Positions 8,284-16,788 of a DNA stretch of 25,869 nt are shown here, in pieces; within the stretch, counting starts at the first letter, position 1; every line of letters starts with the position of its first letter. A program made the position numbers and the translations under genes. Below the pieces are notes generated by a model that did not search any database, was not told where the DNA came from, and saw only the letters and a list, made by a program, of their open reading frames with translations. This stretch comes from a virus. The stretch lies in IMG/VR virus record IMGVR_UViG_3300025112_000161, positions 1 through 25,869 of that record. The stretch is one strand, 5' to 3'.

Positions 8284-9102
8284 TTATATGTCTAATTGAA
8301 CCCTAACTGTGATAGGCACGTCTGAAGGTTTCCTTAATGGTTGTGTAAATTTAGCAAGAGCTAACAAATCATTTTCATCATTGTATAAACCTACATGTGT
8401 TATATATGGTCTCCAATTTTGTCCACTGGATACTAAATCGGCGAAGTAATTAGAGGATGTTGTTGATCCTGTAAATGGTTCAACCATATAATTACCAACT
8501 GAAGCTGTTGCAAAAGAACTAGGATTCAATGTATAATTTTGTTCATTTGGTTGAGCTTTACAAAATACACTAAGTTCTGTATTACCTACAACACCTTTAT
8601 ATTTTATAGCCGTTATTGATTGAACTAAAGCAGTTAATGATGATGATGTAGATGTGACAGCAAATATACCTTCATCATTTAGAAATACTCCATAAGTGAT
8701 ATTATCAACTTTTCTTTTTAGTTCACCCGAACCTGAATCATAATAATCACCTGCATGAGCTCCTGTAATTGTAGCAGTAAAAGATCCTTCTTTTATTTTT
8801 TCATCAAAAAATCTTTTCTTTAATGCAAATACTCCAATATCTAAAGTCAATGAAGTGGAAGAGTCAAGAAATCCTCTCGTAACCATTTGTTGTCTTACTA
8901 CATTATAAGTACCTGATGTCACATCATTCTGCGATGCTGTTGTAGAGCATACACTAGTGAGTAATGTATCAGCGGTAGTTGAAGTTAGAGTCCTTGATGT
9001 TTCAAAATTGGTATAAACAACATCAGCTCTATTCAAATTAATGTATGCCGATTCAATATCCCTATGAACTATGATTGGTAGTACTGTATCTGTATTTGCC
9101 AT
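8284..9102 (-). CDS. Tail/baseplate structural protein, member of a three-gene family
   Basis: This 272-residue protein shares its last 140 residues with the products of 9106-11283 and 11297-12166. Shared landmarks are a G-V-F-x-N-D-E-G strand, C-K-A-x-P-x-E-x-N-Y-T-x-N-P, then Y-I-T-H-V-G-L-Y-N-D-E-N-D-L-L-A-L-A-K and a basic-proline strand P-L-R-K-P. The N-terminal half (SAYINLNRADVVYTNFETSR) is less conserved. The block reads as a common beta-rich attachment domain that anchors different N-terminal modules to the virion, probably at the baseplate. There are only three bases between it and the upstream gene, with a weak Shine-Dalgarno sequence, so translational coupling is likely. Confidence 0.78.
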   Translation of the reverse strand: MANTDTVLPIIVHRDIESAYINLNRADVVYTNFETSRTLTSTTADTLLTSVCSTTASQNDVTSGTYNVVRQQMVTRGFLDSSTSLTLDIGVFALKKRFFDEKIKEGSFTATITGAHAGDYYDSGSGELKRKVDNITYGVFLNDEGIFAVTSTSSSLTALVQSITAIKYKGVVGNTELSVFCKAQPNEQNYTLNPSSFATASVGNYMVEPFTGSTTSSNYFADLVSSGQNWRPYITHVGLYNDENDLLALAKFTQPLRKPSDVPITVRVQLDI

Positions 9103-9105
9103 TTA

Positions 9106-11283
9106 TCAGAAATCCATTTTAACTTGAGCAACAATCTTACGAGCACTATCTTTTCTAGCTGGAGAGGAGAGCTTTCCAATAGCCAATAGATCATTTTGGT
9201 TGTTAAATAATGCAACTGTATTGATATATCCTGCAGGATCATCTAGGTTTGATTCATTTGTTTCAGGATTGACACCTGTTGGATTTTCTGTAAAGTTAAA
9301 TTCCTCACCTTCGGCAACTGCGTTCAACATTAATCTACCACGACTATCAACTGAATTGAATTTTAATCTATCAACGTTAAGAGCTGCATTGTTAACTCCC
9401 GTTACTGAGAAACCAAAGTCACCGGTTGTTCCTGATGCAGGCCATAGGAAATTAAGTTTAGCATTTGGATCATCACTATCAAGAACCATAACTCCATGAT
9501 CATAGTATATAAGACCAACTCTATTGAAACTACCATCTGCAGCTCTTCTTAATATTCTTCCTTGATTCCAATCATTGTTGATAATTCTATTTTCCTGTTG
9601 ATCGATATATAAAAATGTTCTTGTAACTCCTGATAGGGATGCATCTGTTAATGAACCATCATTTGCAGTTATTGTAAAATCTTCTATATCGTATAGTTCT
9701 ATATTACTTCTTCCAACAAGACTACCTGAATTAGAATTCGGTGAAGAATCAGATGCAGTAATTGTATTTCTTTCATTGAATGCCCACCATCCTATTAAAC
9801 TTCCACCTATATTACCACCTGTTAATGCGTTATTTTTAAAATCACTAAATGATAGACCTGCTGTAGAACTTGCAGTTACTTTCTTACCAACATTGTGTCT
9901 TACACCAGTACTACCATCATTAAATCTAACATTCCACATTCTTACATGTTGAATCTGGCCGTCAAATCCACCTGCTAATTTTGAATCACCTGAAACAGCT
10001 ATTGCACCTCTATCACCAATGGTATCATTCAGAGTTCTATTGAAATTAGATATACCAATAAATAGATTATTACCTGAGGGTGGAGCATCTGAAGTGTCTG
10101 TAAATTGAAGATGTCCTTTTCTTATTGGAAATGTTTGTTCAAACATATTTGATTGGATAGTAGGGCCGCCGGCCGCATCGGCACCACCAAGTCGTGGGTC
10201 CGTTTGTTCCCTATTATTTAATTTCCAGCCATCTATATAACCAAATATAGCACCTGCTCCGGATTCATCTGTTATACTTTCATTAATACCTGATATTCCC
10301 CAACTCACTACGATATGATGAAATTTACCATCCATAATATTTACACCAACATCACTTGGTACAAATAATCCAGATGCTTGAACATCTTTAGCAGCAAAGT
10401 TTTCTGAAAATGTTCCATTGGCTGTGACAGATCTAATATAAAATCTAAATGCATCTTTATTATTCTCAGGATTCTTTGTTAATTCTAATTTTATGAATGC
10501 ATTTTCTGATTGCACAGTAGCACCAGCCCATCCTGCCGATGATAATCTTCTCCATAATATTATTGAATTGGAAGTGTATGGTCGTACAATAGCCTCTATT
10601 GTCATACCACTTGTTGCGGTATCTAAAGTACTATTATTAACCCAAGGTACTGTAAAGAAAGATCGTTCAGGGACCCCAGCTTCACCTTCGAACGGATTTT
10701 TAAGATTAAGAGCAGTAACCATTCCAGTTGCATTACCAGTAACAATACCTGTTGCAGATGTATTGGAAAGGTTCATCTCTAATCTTACTGAATTAGGCTC
10801 AATTGAAGACCTCATTAAATCTTTACGTAATGTTATAATTCTTATAACACCGATTTCTGTTGCTGTACTTGTACTTTCTAATGCAGTAATACCACCAATA
10901 AAATTATTGTCATTTCTATAAAGAAAACCTTGAGTATAGTTAAATAAATCTTGATGACCAGCCGAAGATGATGCATTACTACTGCTATTAAATGATTGAT
11001 CTGGAGATGATAAGAATATACCTGTTGTTCTTTCTGCAGTTGTGGATGATCCTGGAATTGTTGTCTTATTGAACAAGAGCGAATACTTCAATTCTTTTGT
11101 TATAGTAAAACCAAACGACGGAGGTGAATTCAAATCAAAAAATGATATTTTTCCTAATGATCTGATGCCGGTAAAGAAGTGAGCACTAGTAGCAGAAGGA
11201 CTAGCAGTTGATATACTTATATCCCTCTTATCATCAAACACTATTGGGAATATGTTAGTGTCAGTATCGAAAGCTTTAAACAT
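9106..11283 (-). CDS. Large LamG-bearing structural protein with the shared C-terminal attachment domain
   Basis: This 725-residue protein has three parts. Residues 1-180 are an N-terminal beta-rich segment. Residues about 185-530 are an extended LamG/concanavalin-like region: GMTIEAIVRPY, GKFHHIVVSWGI (H322, H323), GAIFGYIDGWKLN, NNLFIGISNFNRTL, GFDGQIQHVRMWNVRF and LIGWWAFNE. Residues about 585-725 are the family domain (GLIYYDHGVMVL, E-F-N-F-T-E-N-P, YINTVALFNNQNDLLAIGKL) shared with its two neighbours. The likely role is a surface-exposed adhesin or fibre-like protein anchored by its C-terminus. AGGAA lies upstream of the ATG. Confidence 0.82.
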   Translation of the reverse strand: MFKAFDTDTNIFPIVFDDKRDISISTASPSATSAHFFTGIRSLGKISFFDLNSPPSFGFTITKELKYSLLFNKTTIPGSSTTAERTTGIFLSSPDQSFNSSSNASSSAGHQDLFNYTQGFLYRNDNNFIGGITALESTSTATEIGVIRIITLRKDLMRSSIEPNSVRLEMNLSNTSATGIVTGNATGMVTALNLKNPFEGEAGVPERSFFTVPWVNNSTLDTATSGMTIEAIVRPYTSNSIILWRRLSSAGWAGATVQSENAFIKLELTKNPENNKDAFRFYIRSVTANGTFSENFAAKDVQASGLFVPSDVGVNIMDGKFHHIVVSWGISGINESITDESGAGAIFGYIDGWKLNNREQTDPRLGGADAAGGPTIQSNMFEQTFPIRKGHLQFTDTSDAPPSGNNLFIGISNFNRTLNDTIGDRGAIAVSGDSKLAGGFDGQIQHVRMWNVRFNDGSTGVRHNVGKKVTASSTAGLSFSDFKNNALTGGNIGGSLIGWWAFNERNTITASDSSPNSNSGSLVGRSNIELYDIEDFTITANDGSLTDASLSGVTRTFLYIDQQENRIINNDWNQGRILRRAADGSFNRVGLIYYDHGVMVLDSDDPNAKLNFLWPASGTTGDFGFSVTGVNNAALNVDRLKFNSVDSRGRLMLNAVAEGEEFNFTENPTGVNPETNESNLDDPAGYINTVALFNNQNDLLAIGKLSSPARKDSARKIVAQVKMDF

Positions 11284-11296
11284 TTAAATATTCCTA

Positions 11297-12166
11297 TTAG
11301 TATTGTAGATTAACTGAGATTGTTGTTTCATCAGCGAATGTTTTCTTAATAGGTGGAGATGTCTTTGCAACAGCTAACAATTCACCATCATTATTATATA
11401 AACCAATAGTTGTTATGAATGTTCTTGGTTCACCCGTTAAGGAACCAGTAATAGTACCATCTACAGGATTAAGAATTGTTGTAGGATTATTAGTGTAGTT
11501 CAACTCTTTATTAAACGCCCTGCAGAATACTTTAGATCTCTTAAGAATATTGATACCTTGGAATGATAATGATGTGCAAACAATCTTGCCTGCTGAAGCG
11601 GCACCAAAAGTAATACCTGAAGCCGATTCAACTAAGAAGTGAGGCCAACCAGTTCCACCGTGAAATAACAATTGACCAGTTTCATAAAATACAGTTCCAA
11701 CTTTATTACTTGTATTACCCTGTGAAACTAGTGTTCCTTTTCTACCAACAGCCGCAGTCAATGTTTCCTCAGGAATGTCAATATATGTATTATTACCTGA
11801 TGTTCCAAATGCAAATACTGCTGTAACACTACCTGACATAACAGCGTCATCCATTGTTGTCCTTCCAATTTGAATGGCTCTTAACAATGAAGTTGTAGTT
11901 GTTGTATCATGAGTGACAGGAACTGTACTAGCGTCTGCTGTTGAGGCAAATAGATAACTAGCAATATGTCTAAATGCAGAACTCAAAGGAATAGTTGTAG
12001 CAGTACCTTGAGCATTTGCTAGAAAAGCAGTACTCGTTGATTCCGCTACAAATGCATTGATATTTCGTATTTGAGCGCCTGTAAGGGCAGTAATTTCAAA
12101 TGATGATTTTGTTTCTACAACATCATTTGCTATATCTCTATCCAAATTTAAATTTATTAGTGACAT
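11297..12166 (-). CDS. Tail/baseplate structural protein of the shared-C-terminus family
   Basis: In this 289-residue protein, residues about 100-289 match the 8284-9102 product in layout: M-D-D-A-V-M-S-G-S-V-T-A, K-V-G-T-V-F-Y-E-T-G-Q-L-L-F, V-F-C-R-A-F-N-K-E-L-N-Y-T-N-N-P, then F-I-T-T-I-G-L-Y-N-N-D-G-E-L-L-A-V-A-K and P-P-I-K-K. It has no LamG insertion, so it may be the minimal form of the family. It begins after GGGAG and follows the 185-residue protein directly. It is probably part of the peripheral baseplate or fibre-attachment structure; the exact T4 counterpart is not clear. Confidence 0.78.
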   Translation of the reverse strand: MSLINLNLDRDIANDVVETKSSFEITALTGAQIRNINAFVAESTSTAFLANAQGTATTIPLSSAFRHIASYLFASTADASTVPVTHDTTTTTSLLRAIQIGRTTMDDAVMSGSVTAVFAFGTSGNNTYIDIPEETLTAAVGRKGTLVSQGNTSNKVGTVFYETGQLLFHGGTGWPHFLVESASGITFGAASAGKIVCTSLSFQGINILKRSKVFCRAFNKELNYTNNPTTILNPVDGTITGSLTGEPRTFITTIGLYNNDGELLAVAKTSPPIKKTFADETTISVNLQY

Positions 12167-12178
12167 TAATTATCTCCC

Positions 12179-12736
12179 TTATGCGCTAGCACTCACTGTA
12201 AGTTCAAAGGTTGCTCGTGCACCTGTATTAATGCCTGTTATATCAATCTTAACAAGACCGGTTTTTGAACCAGCATTTAAACCTGTAAGTATATTAAATA
12301 TTCCAACACTATTAACTGGTTCGGCAGTGGTATCTTCAAGAATACCAATGTCACTGTCTCTTGAAACAGCTGTCCAACCCTGTGAATCTTCACCACCAAC
12401 TGATTGTACTTGGAGTACAACTGTATCACTAAATGCAGCAGTGGCATTTGTTGGTGTAAGAGACAGTGTTGAAATTTTAAGTGTGCCCTTAGGCAATGTA
12501 ATCAATCTATAGTTTAATGCAATAGATTCATTTGAAATAGGTTCTAATACTGGAAGATTTGTAATGTCAGCATCGGGATCAGATGCACCGGCATTGAACA
12601 ATTGGTAATTTATTTCATCATCACCAAAAGCAAAACGAGTTATCTGAAATGAACCGTCATTCTTTGCTAACAGTTCTCTACCTTTTCTTGTTAATATGGC
12701 ATCTACAACTGCAGTTGTTGAATCAAGAAACGCCAT
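12179..12736 (-). CDS. Small tail-fibre/baseplate-associated protein
   Basis: In this 185-residue protein, the N-terminus MAFLDSTTAVVDAILTRKGR, then E-L-L-A-K-N-D-G-S-F-Q-I-T-R-F-A-F-G-D-D-E-I-N-Y, is a pattern I associate with structural proteins of aquatic T4-like phages (a short helix followed by ITKFALGDDEIDY-type strands). The remainder looks like an Ig-like beta sandwich ending ATFELTVSASA. GGAG precedes the ATG after a short AT-rich spacer. It is probably a connector or attachment subunit for the large beta proteins that follow. The role is inferred from position and composition. Confidence 0.75.
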   Translation of the reverse strand: MAFLDSTTAVVDAILTRKGRELLAKNDGSFQITRFAFGDDEINYQLFNAGASDPDADITNLPVLEPISNESIALNYRLITLPKGTLKISTLSLTPTNATAAFSDTVVLQVQSVGGEDSQGWTAVSRDSDIGILEDTTAEPVNSVGIFNILTGLNAGSKTGLVKIDITGINTGARATFELTVSASA

Positions 12737-12773
12737 AATTTATTCTCCTTATTTGTTTTATTATAAATAAATA
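12737..12773 (-). promoter_or_regulatory. AT-rich spacer with a possible promoter -10 element
   Basis: On the minus strand the spacer reads TATTTATAATAAAAC followed by AAGGAG and the ATG at 12736. TATAAT falls at 12760-12765. It is not the T4 late consensus TATAAATA in the sense direction, and any -35 would lie inside the methyltransferase gene. It is a weak candidate for an internal promoter of the fibre-gene block. Confidence 0.2.
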
Positions 12774-13469
12774 TTATTCGTCTTCACTTTTTGGTTCTTC
12801 TGTTGCTTTAACTTTTTTAGCTCTTTTTGGTTTTTTCTTAACCTTTTCTTCAACTAACTTAGAAGTCAATTCGGGTTGTTTAATAACAACCTGTTCTTTA
12901 AAATTAAAAGTACCGATACTATTAAGATTTTTCCCATCATCAAGTGTTTTGATAATATTATAATTATCATGTTCGTCTTTTAATTTGTCAAATACATCAG
13001 GAATCTTCATCTCTTCAGCATAATTGCAATCAACATTATGCATAGCAATCAATGTTCCAGGCTTGATGCTATCTTTTATAATATTCCAGATTTTGTCTGT
13101 TGCATTATGCATACTGACAAATACAATCATATCAGCAATATTTGCTGCATCTTGAAGAGCGACCTTGCTTTTTTTTAAGTCGTCTATATAATTAAATATA
13201 ATTTTATCGTCAATGACATTTTTTCTAGCTGTAACAAAAGGTTTAGGTTCTATATCGTTTCTTCTATAATCAAATGTTATTACCTTATTAATAGCACCAA
13301 AAGCAAGCCATAATGTAGTTAAACCACCAAACGTGCCAATTTCTAAAATATTTTTTGCATCAATATCAACTGCTAGATCAAAAAGTATATCACATTCTTC
13401 ATTAGTAACTTGTCTTGCAGAATTAAAATTAAAATCGGGATATAATCTTTCAGGATCTCTTTTATACAT
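12774..13469 (-). CDS. Class I SAM-methyltransferase-fold protein with basic C-terminal tail
   Basis: In this 231-residue protein, residues 40-60 carry the SAM-binding glycine loop (N-I-L-E-I-G-T-F-G-G-L-T-T-L-W-L), followed by V-I-T-F-D-Y-R where the acidic D ends strand 2, typical of Methyltransf_24-type proteins. The strand that normally gives an Asp-containing ID-G-x-H-x-Y motif reads M-I-V-F-V-S-M-H-N-A-T-D-K-I, so the usual metal- or substrate-linked Asp is missing while His remains. The last 25 residues are Lys/Glu-rich (EEKVKKKPKRAKKVKATEEP). It sits between the gp7-like and fibre genes. It might modify a virion protein or glycan, or be a non-catalytic structural or assembly protein. 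GGAG precedes the ATG. Confidence 0.72.
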   Translation of the reverse strand: MYKRDPERLYPDFNFNSARQVTNEECDILFDLAVDIDAKNILEIGTFGGLTTLWLAFGAINKVITFDYRRNDIEPKPFVTARKNVIDDKIIFNYIDDLKKSKVALQDAANIADMIVFVSMHNATDKIWNIIKDSIKPGTLIAMHNVDCNYAEEMKIPDVFDKLKDEHDNYNIIKTLDDGKNLNSIGTFNFKEQVVIKQPELTSKLVEEKVKKKPKRAKKVKATEEPKSEDE

Positions 13470-13485
13470 ATTATCTCCTATGTTA

Positions 13486-16400
13486 TTATGAACCTATAGG
13501 TGTTCCACCTTGTCCACTGTTTAATTCGTCGAATAGTTCCTGTCTACTACCTATAGCAATTCTTACTACTTGTGTTTGATTGCTAAATAGATTTGTTATA
13601 TTTATGCCAACAACTCCAATTTCACCTGAAACACCATTTCCACTAGCACTTCTAACAACCTGAGCAAGCTCGAGTTTCATTTGAAGTTCTTTTGTACTTA
13701 ACTTACTTGTAAATTCTGTATTTTTACCATCAACAATTCTGCCTTGACCAGCATCAAGATTTCCTATTGTTGCTTTGAAATAATTAGTACCATCTGCAGA
13801 TGATGGAAACTCAAATCGTAATGATGGTTCCTCTGTCTCAAATGGTTTACCATTTTTTAACAATCTTATAGTTGAATCAATGACTCCTGTTGTTGCTGCA
13901 ATATCAGCTGTTGGTGATAATAGCAATCTTGATAATGTTACTTCAACTTGTGAAGTACCCGGATCAGCTGGTGTAATTTTAACAGGTATGAATCTACCTG
14001 CCCTTGTTTGCGAGAATCTTGGAATATTAACTGATTCACCAGCTCTATTACTTAATGGCTTGATTAATTGATTAGATGTAATTGAGTTGTCAATGAAATT
14101 ATAAATACCATCTTTATATTTAAAGCCTTGGAATGTTGCTGTTGTTGCACCTGTTGCAGCCGTTGCTTTTAATTCAAGATAATGATTAAACATATCAAAA
14201 GCAGTTGGTGTTATTTTAGATGCGTCATAAGATATTCTAGCATCCTTGGGTCTATGCAAAATATGAGGTTCAATTAATAAACCTTCGGCTATTACATTTG
14301 ATTTTGCTGGAATGAATTGGTCAATAAATGTAAATACATTACCGAGCACATCATTAAAATTATCCATTGCATCAACAAATGTATTTAGGTTAACCATTCT
14401 ATTTGCAGCAGCTGATAGGCCTGAACCAGATTCCAAATCATCAGTAACAACATTACCATATCTAGTTCTTATATTATTCATTGCCGCTGTAATAGGACCT
14501 GTGTAATCATTTTCGTATAGATCTTTTGGGTCACCTAGTAATTCTCTAACATTAACATCTTGTAATACATTCCTAATATCTCTATTTACCGCATTGATAG
14601 GTTGCAATGTAATAGAAATATAACCAGGATCTTCAATTTGTTTTTCTAGATCTGTTGATTGTCTCACCTTATCATTATCAATAGCTAACCCTGTTGGGTA
14701 CCAATAGACAAATTTTGACATATTAGGGAATACTCTATAACGTTTGGTAGTTTGATTATTGAAATTAACTGGTGTTGCTGTATTAGCAGCTGTTGTAGAA
14801 TCGACAATGTAATTGTGCCCGCCTGTCAATACTCGATTTTCTCTTAATTTCCAATGACCACTTAAACTCCCATAACCAGCTGCATTTGCCCCAGTTGAAT
14901 TGATAAATGAAGTTGATTCCCAGTTTCTAGTATGTTCTTTAAGATCTTCTTCTTCAAGGGGAACTGTCCAAGATCTTACTTCGTGCATATAGCCTGTGAA
15001 TGAACCAGAACCCGGGAAGTAAGCACCGAACGAAGCACTACCTCCTGATGAATCGTAGTTCAAAGCAGCAACTCCAGTGGTGACTGCACTCGCTAATACA
15101 ACCACATCATCCCCACCGGAACCAGAACCAGATACTCCCATAGTCCATATCTTTAAATTGTCACCAGTTCTTGATACGAATACATTTATAAAGTTATCCT
15201 TCTTTTGTATAAATGAAGATATAGATGATTGTGTGGTACTAGCTGTTGTACCTGCAGTAGCAACAAAGTGTGCTTGACCTGAAGCATCTAGTTTTATTGA
15301 ATACAAAGGATGAACTAACAATGAATGTTCTAAAGCGGCTGTAGCCGATACTCTCATTTGAATTGTAAAGTTTCTATTGGGAGAGAAATCCAATGCAGAG
15401 TTTGAGCCAGTTGGGACCTGAACATATACATCACCAGTACTAAATAATATTGGGACATCAATCTCTTCAGGAACTTTAACCTTTATATTATCTCTGAATA
15501 TAGAATATTCATCTGTTTTCATAAAGTTATAATCAACACCATATAATCTACCAATAGATTCTATTGTTTCTCTTGTTCCTTTATTCTTTATAATATAGAT
15601 AAGGTCTTTAAGAACTCTTTTCCAAACTTCATAAGCAACCTCTTGAGTTGTTGCTCCTGTTGTAGAACTAATTAGAAACGAATCTATAGCACTGTTAACT
15701 GCAGACTGGAATAAAGTTACACCAAAATGATTTGATAGTACTGGAAGGAATTTATTTGGTGTTCTATTTATGTTACTATAATTTATGCTCTTGATATAAG
15801 AGAGTTGATCTATAAAACCTTTTAGTACATCCATCTCATCACCAAGTGTTTGGAGTAATTTTTCCAATACTTGGTTCTCATCACCGTCAAATAAAACTTG
15901 GGGCAACATATTCTTTAATTTTTGTGTTCTTGTAATACTTAGTTCAGCAGTTAATGGATATGATGTATGATCATTGGCAGAGCCTGAAGTCTTTGTTATA
16001 GTATCGAAATTTAACTCTTCAAAATCAATTGCTCTAGCAGATATTGAATCAACAATAGCAGTCTGTGATCCTATTATAGTATTATTTGAATTTCTATTCA
16101 CAAAGGTTAAAGCAACGTTCTCACCATTTTGATTTGTTGATAAAGCAGTCATAGTGTCTGTTAAAGACAATTGATCTAAGAACCAAATATCAAATCCAGA
16201 TGATTCTTTTTTCCATTGGTCTACTTTATAAACATTTTTAGCACTTAATGATGCAGTATCAGATGCACATAAACCAATTGGATAAGTATTTTGTATTCTT
16301 CTAAGTGTATGTCTATATTTTCTTACAGCATCACCAAAAAATACATGCTTACCAAATTGATTGTAGTCAATAGTAGGTATGACTTTTGCTCTATCACCAG

Positions 16401-16491
16401 TTAATGAAAGGTCAGCTAAATTTGAACTAGCTGATCCGATGGCAGATAAAGATTGAATCAATGCATCAAATGTTTGTCCTTGTGTTGGCAT
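13486..16491 (-). CDS. gp7/gpI-like baseplate wedge protein with inserted LamG domain
   Basis: This 1001-residue protein is close to T4 gp7 (about 1030). Residues about 190-325 resemble phage tail protein I: L-L-Q-T-L-G-D-E-M-D-V-L-K-G-F-I-D-Q-L, then W-K-R-V-L-K-D-L-I-Y-I-I-K-N-K-G-T-R-E-T-I-E-S-I-G-R-L-Y-G-V. Residues about 355-575 are a LamG module (FSPNRNFTIQMRVSA, NFINVFVSRTGDNLKIWTMG, GSFTGYMHEVRSWTVPLEEE, LSGHWKLRENR). The remainder is a long beta-rich region without recognised domains. The gene position, downstream of gp6 in the same operon, matches T4 order 6-7. The likely role is the peripheral wedge linking inner baseplate to fibres. The family call is moderate; the LamG call is firmer. 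Confidence 0.7.
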   Translation of the reverse strand: MPTQGQTFDALIQSLSAIGSASSNLADLSLTGDRAKVIPTIDYNQFGKHVFFGDAVRKYRHTLRRIQNTYPIGLCASDTASLSAKNVYKVDQWKKESSGFDIWFLDQLSLTDTMTALSTNQNGENVALTFVNRNSNNTIIGSQTAIVDSISARAIDFEELNFDTITKTSGSANDHTSYPLTAELSITRTQKLKNMLPQVLFDGDENQVLEKLLQTLGDEMDVLKGFIDQLSYIKSINYSNINRTPNKFLPVLSNHFGVTLFQSAVNSAIDSFLISSTTGATTQEVAYEVWKRVLKDLIYIIKNKGTRETIESIGRLYGVDYNFMKTDEYSIFRDNIKVKVPEEIDVPILFSTGDVYVQVPTGSNSALDFSPNRNFTIQMRVSATAALEHSLLVHPLYSIKLDASGQAHFVATAGTTASTTQSSISSFIQKKDNFINVFVSRTGDNLKIWTMGVSGSGSGGDDVVVLASAVTTGVAALNYDSSGGSASFGAYFPGSGSFTGYMHEVRSWTVPLEEEDLKEHTRNWESTSFINSTGANAAGYGSLSGHWKLRENRVLTGGHNYIVDSTTAANTATPVNFNNQTTKRYRVFPNMSKFVYWYPTGLAIDNDKVRQSTDLEKQIEDPGYISITLQPINAVNRDIRNVLQDVNVRELLGDPKDLYENDYTGPITAAMNNIRTRYGNVVTDDLESGSGLSAAANRMVNLNTFVDAMDNFNDVLGNVFTFIDQFIPAKSNVIAEGLLIEPHILHRPKDARISYDASKITPTAFDMFNHYLELKATAATGATTATFQGFKYKDGIYNFIDNSITSNQLIKPLSNRAGESVNIPRFSQTRAGRFIPVKITPADPGTSQVEVTLSRLLLSPTADIAATTGVIDSTIRLLKNGKPFETEEPSLRFEFPSSADGTNYFKATIGNLDAGQGRIVDGKNTEFTSKLSTKELQMKLELAQVVRSASGNGVSGEIGVVGINITNLFSNQTQVVRIAIGSRQELFDELNSGQGGTPIGS

Positions 16492-16501
16492 TTATTATCC
16501 T

Positions 16502-16711
16502 CTAAAATCCAAATACTCTATTGATCTTTTTATCACCGTACTTGTCTCTCAATATCATAAAGATCATATCTTCTTTATTTAGATCTCTGAGATCTATTAT
16601 TTTATTGGTTCTATTTAACTCAGCTTTAAGACCACTTATAGAACTTTTCTTCCACTGCTTATATTCAGCTTTAATTTGATCATATACATTAGCTACTTCA
16701 CGTAGTTTCAT
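16502..16711 (-). CDS. 69-residue helical protein with MKLRE-type leader
   Basis: This small, basic, mostly helical protein (KAEYKQWKKSSISGLKAELN; C-terminus DKKINRVFGF) has no recognised family. Its N-terminus M-K-L-R-E-V-A matches the short (L/I)-x-E leader seen in several small genes at 18177-19562. GAGGG precedes the ATG. It lies just upstream of the gp7-like gene and downstream of the 462-residue structural gene. It could be a packaged small protein or a minor assembly factor. Confidence 0.65.
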   Translation of the reverse strand: MKLREVANVYDQIKAEYKQWKKSSISGLKAELNRTNKIIDLRDLNKEDMIFMILRDKYGDKKINRVFGF

Positions 16712-16733
16712 TTTTTAGCCCTCTGCTAATAAG

Positions 16734-16784
16734 TTAATATTCATTGTCATAATCATCTTCGTAATAGCCACTAATACCTATCAT
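16734..16784 (-). CDS. Possible 16-residue acidic, tyrosine-rich micro-ORF
   Basis: In the 77-base spacer after the 462-residue gene an ATG-to-TAA frame encodes MIGISGYYEDDYDNEY. AAGGAG abuts the ATG with essentially no spacing, which is unfavourable for initiation. The acid/Tyr composition is striking for non-coding DNA, but the frame is too short to judge. Confidence 0.2.
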   Translation of the reverse strand: MIGISGYYEDDYDNEY

Positions 16785-16788
16785 CTCC

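Noticed and set aside
12761-12770. TATAAATA sequence as a T4-type late promoter
   Set aside because: It reads on the plus strand, opposite to all genes; in the sense direction the sequence is TATTTATA. I found no sense-strand TATAAATA in the gaps I scanned by eye.
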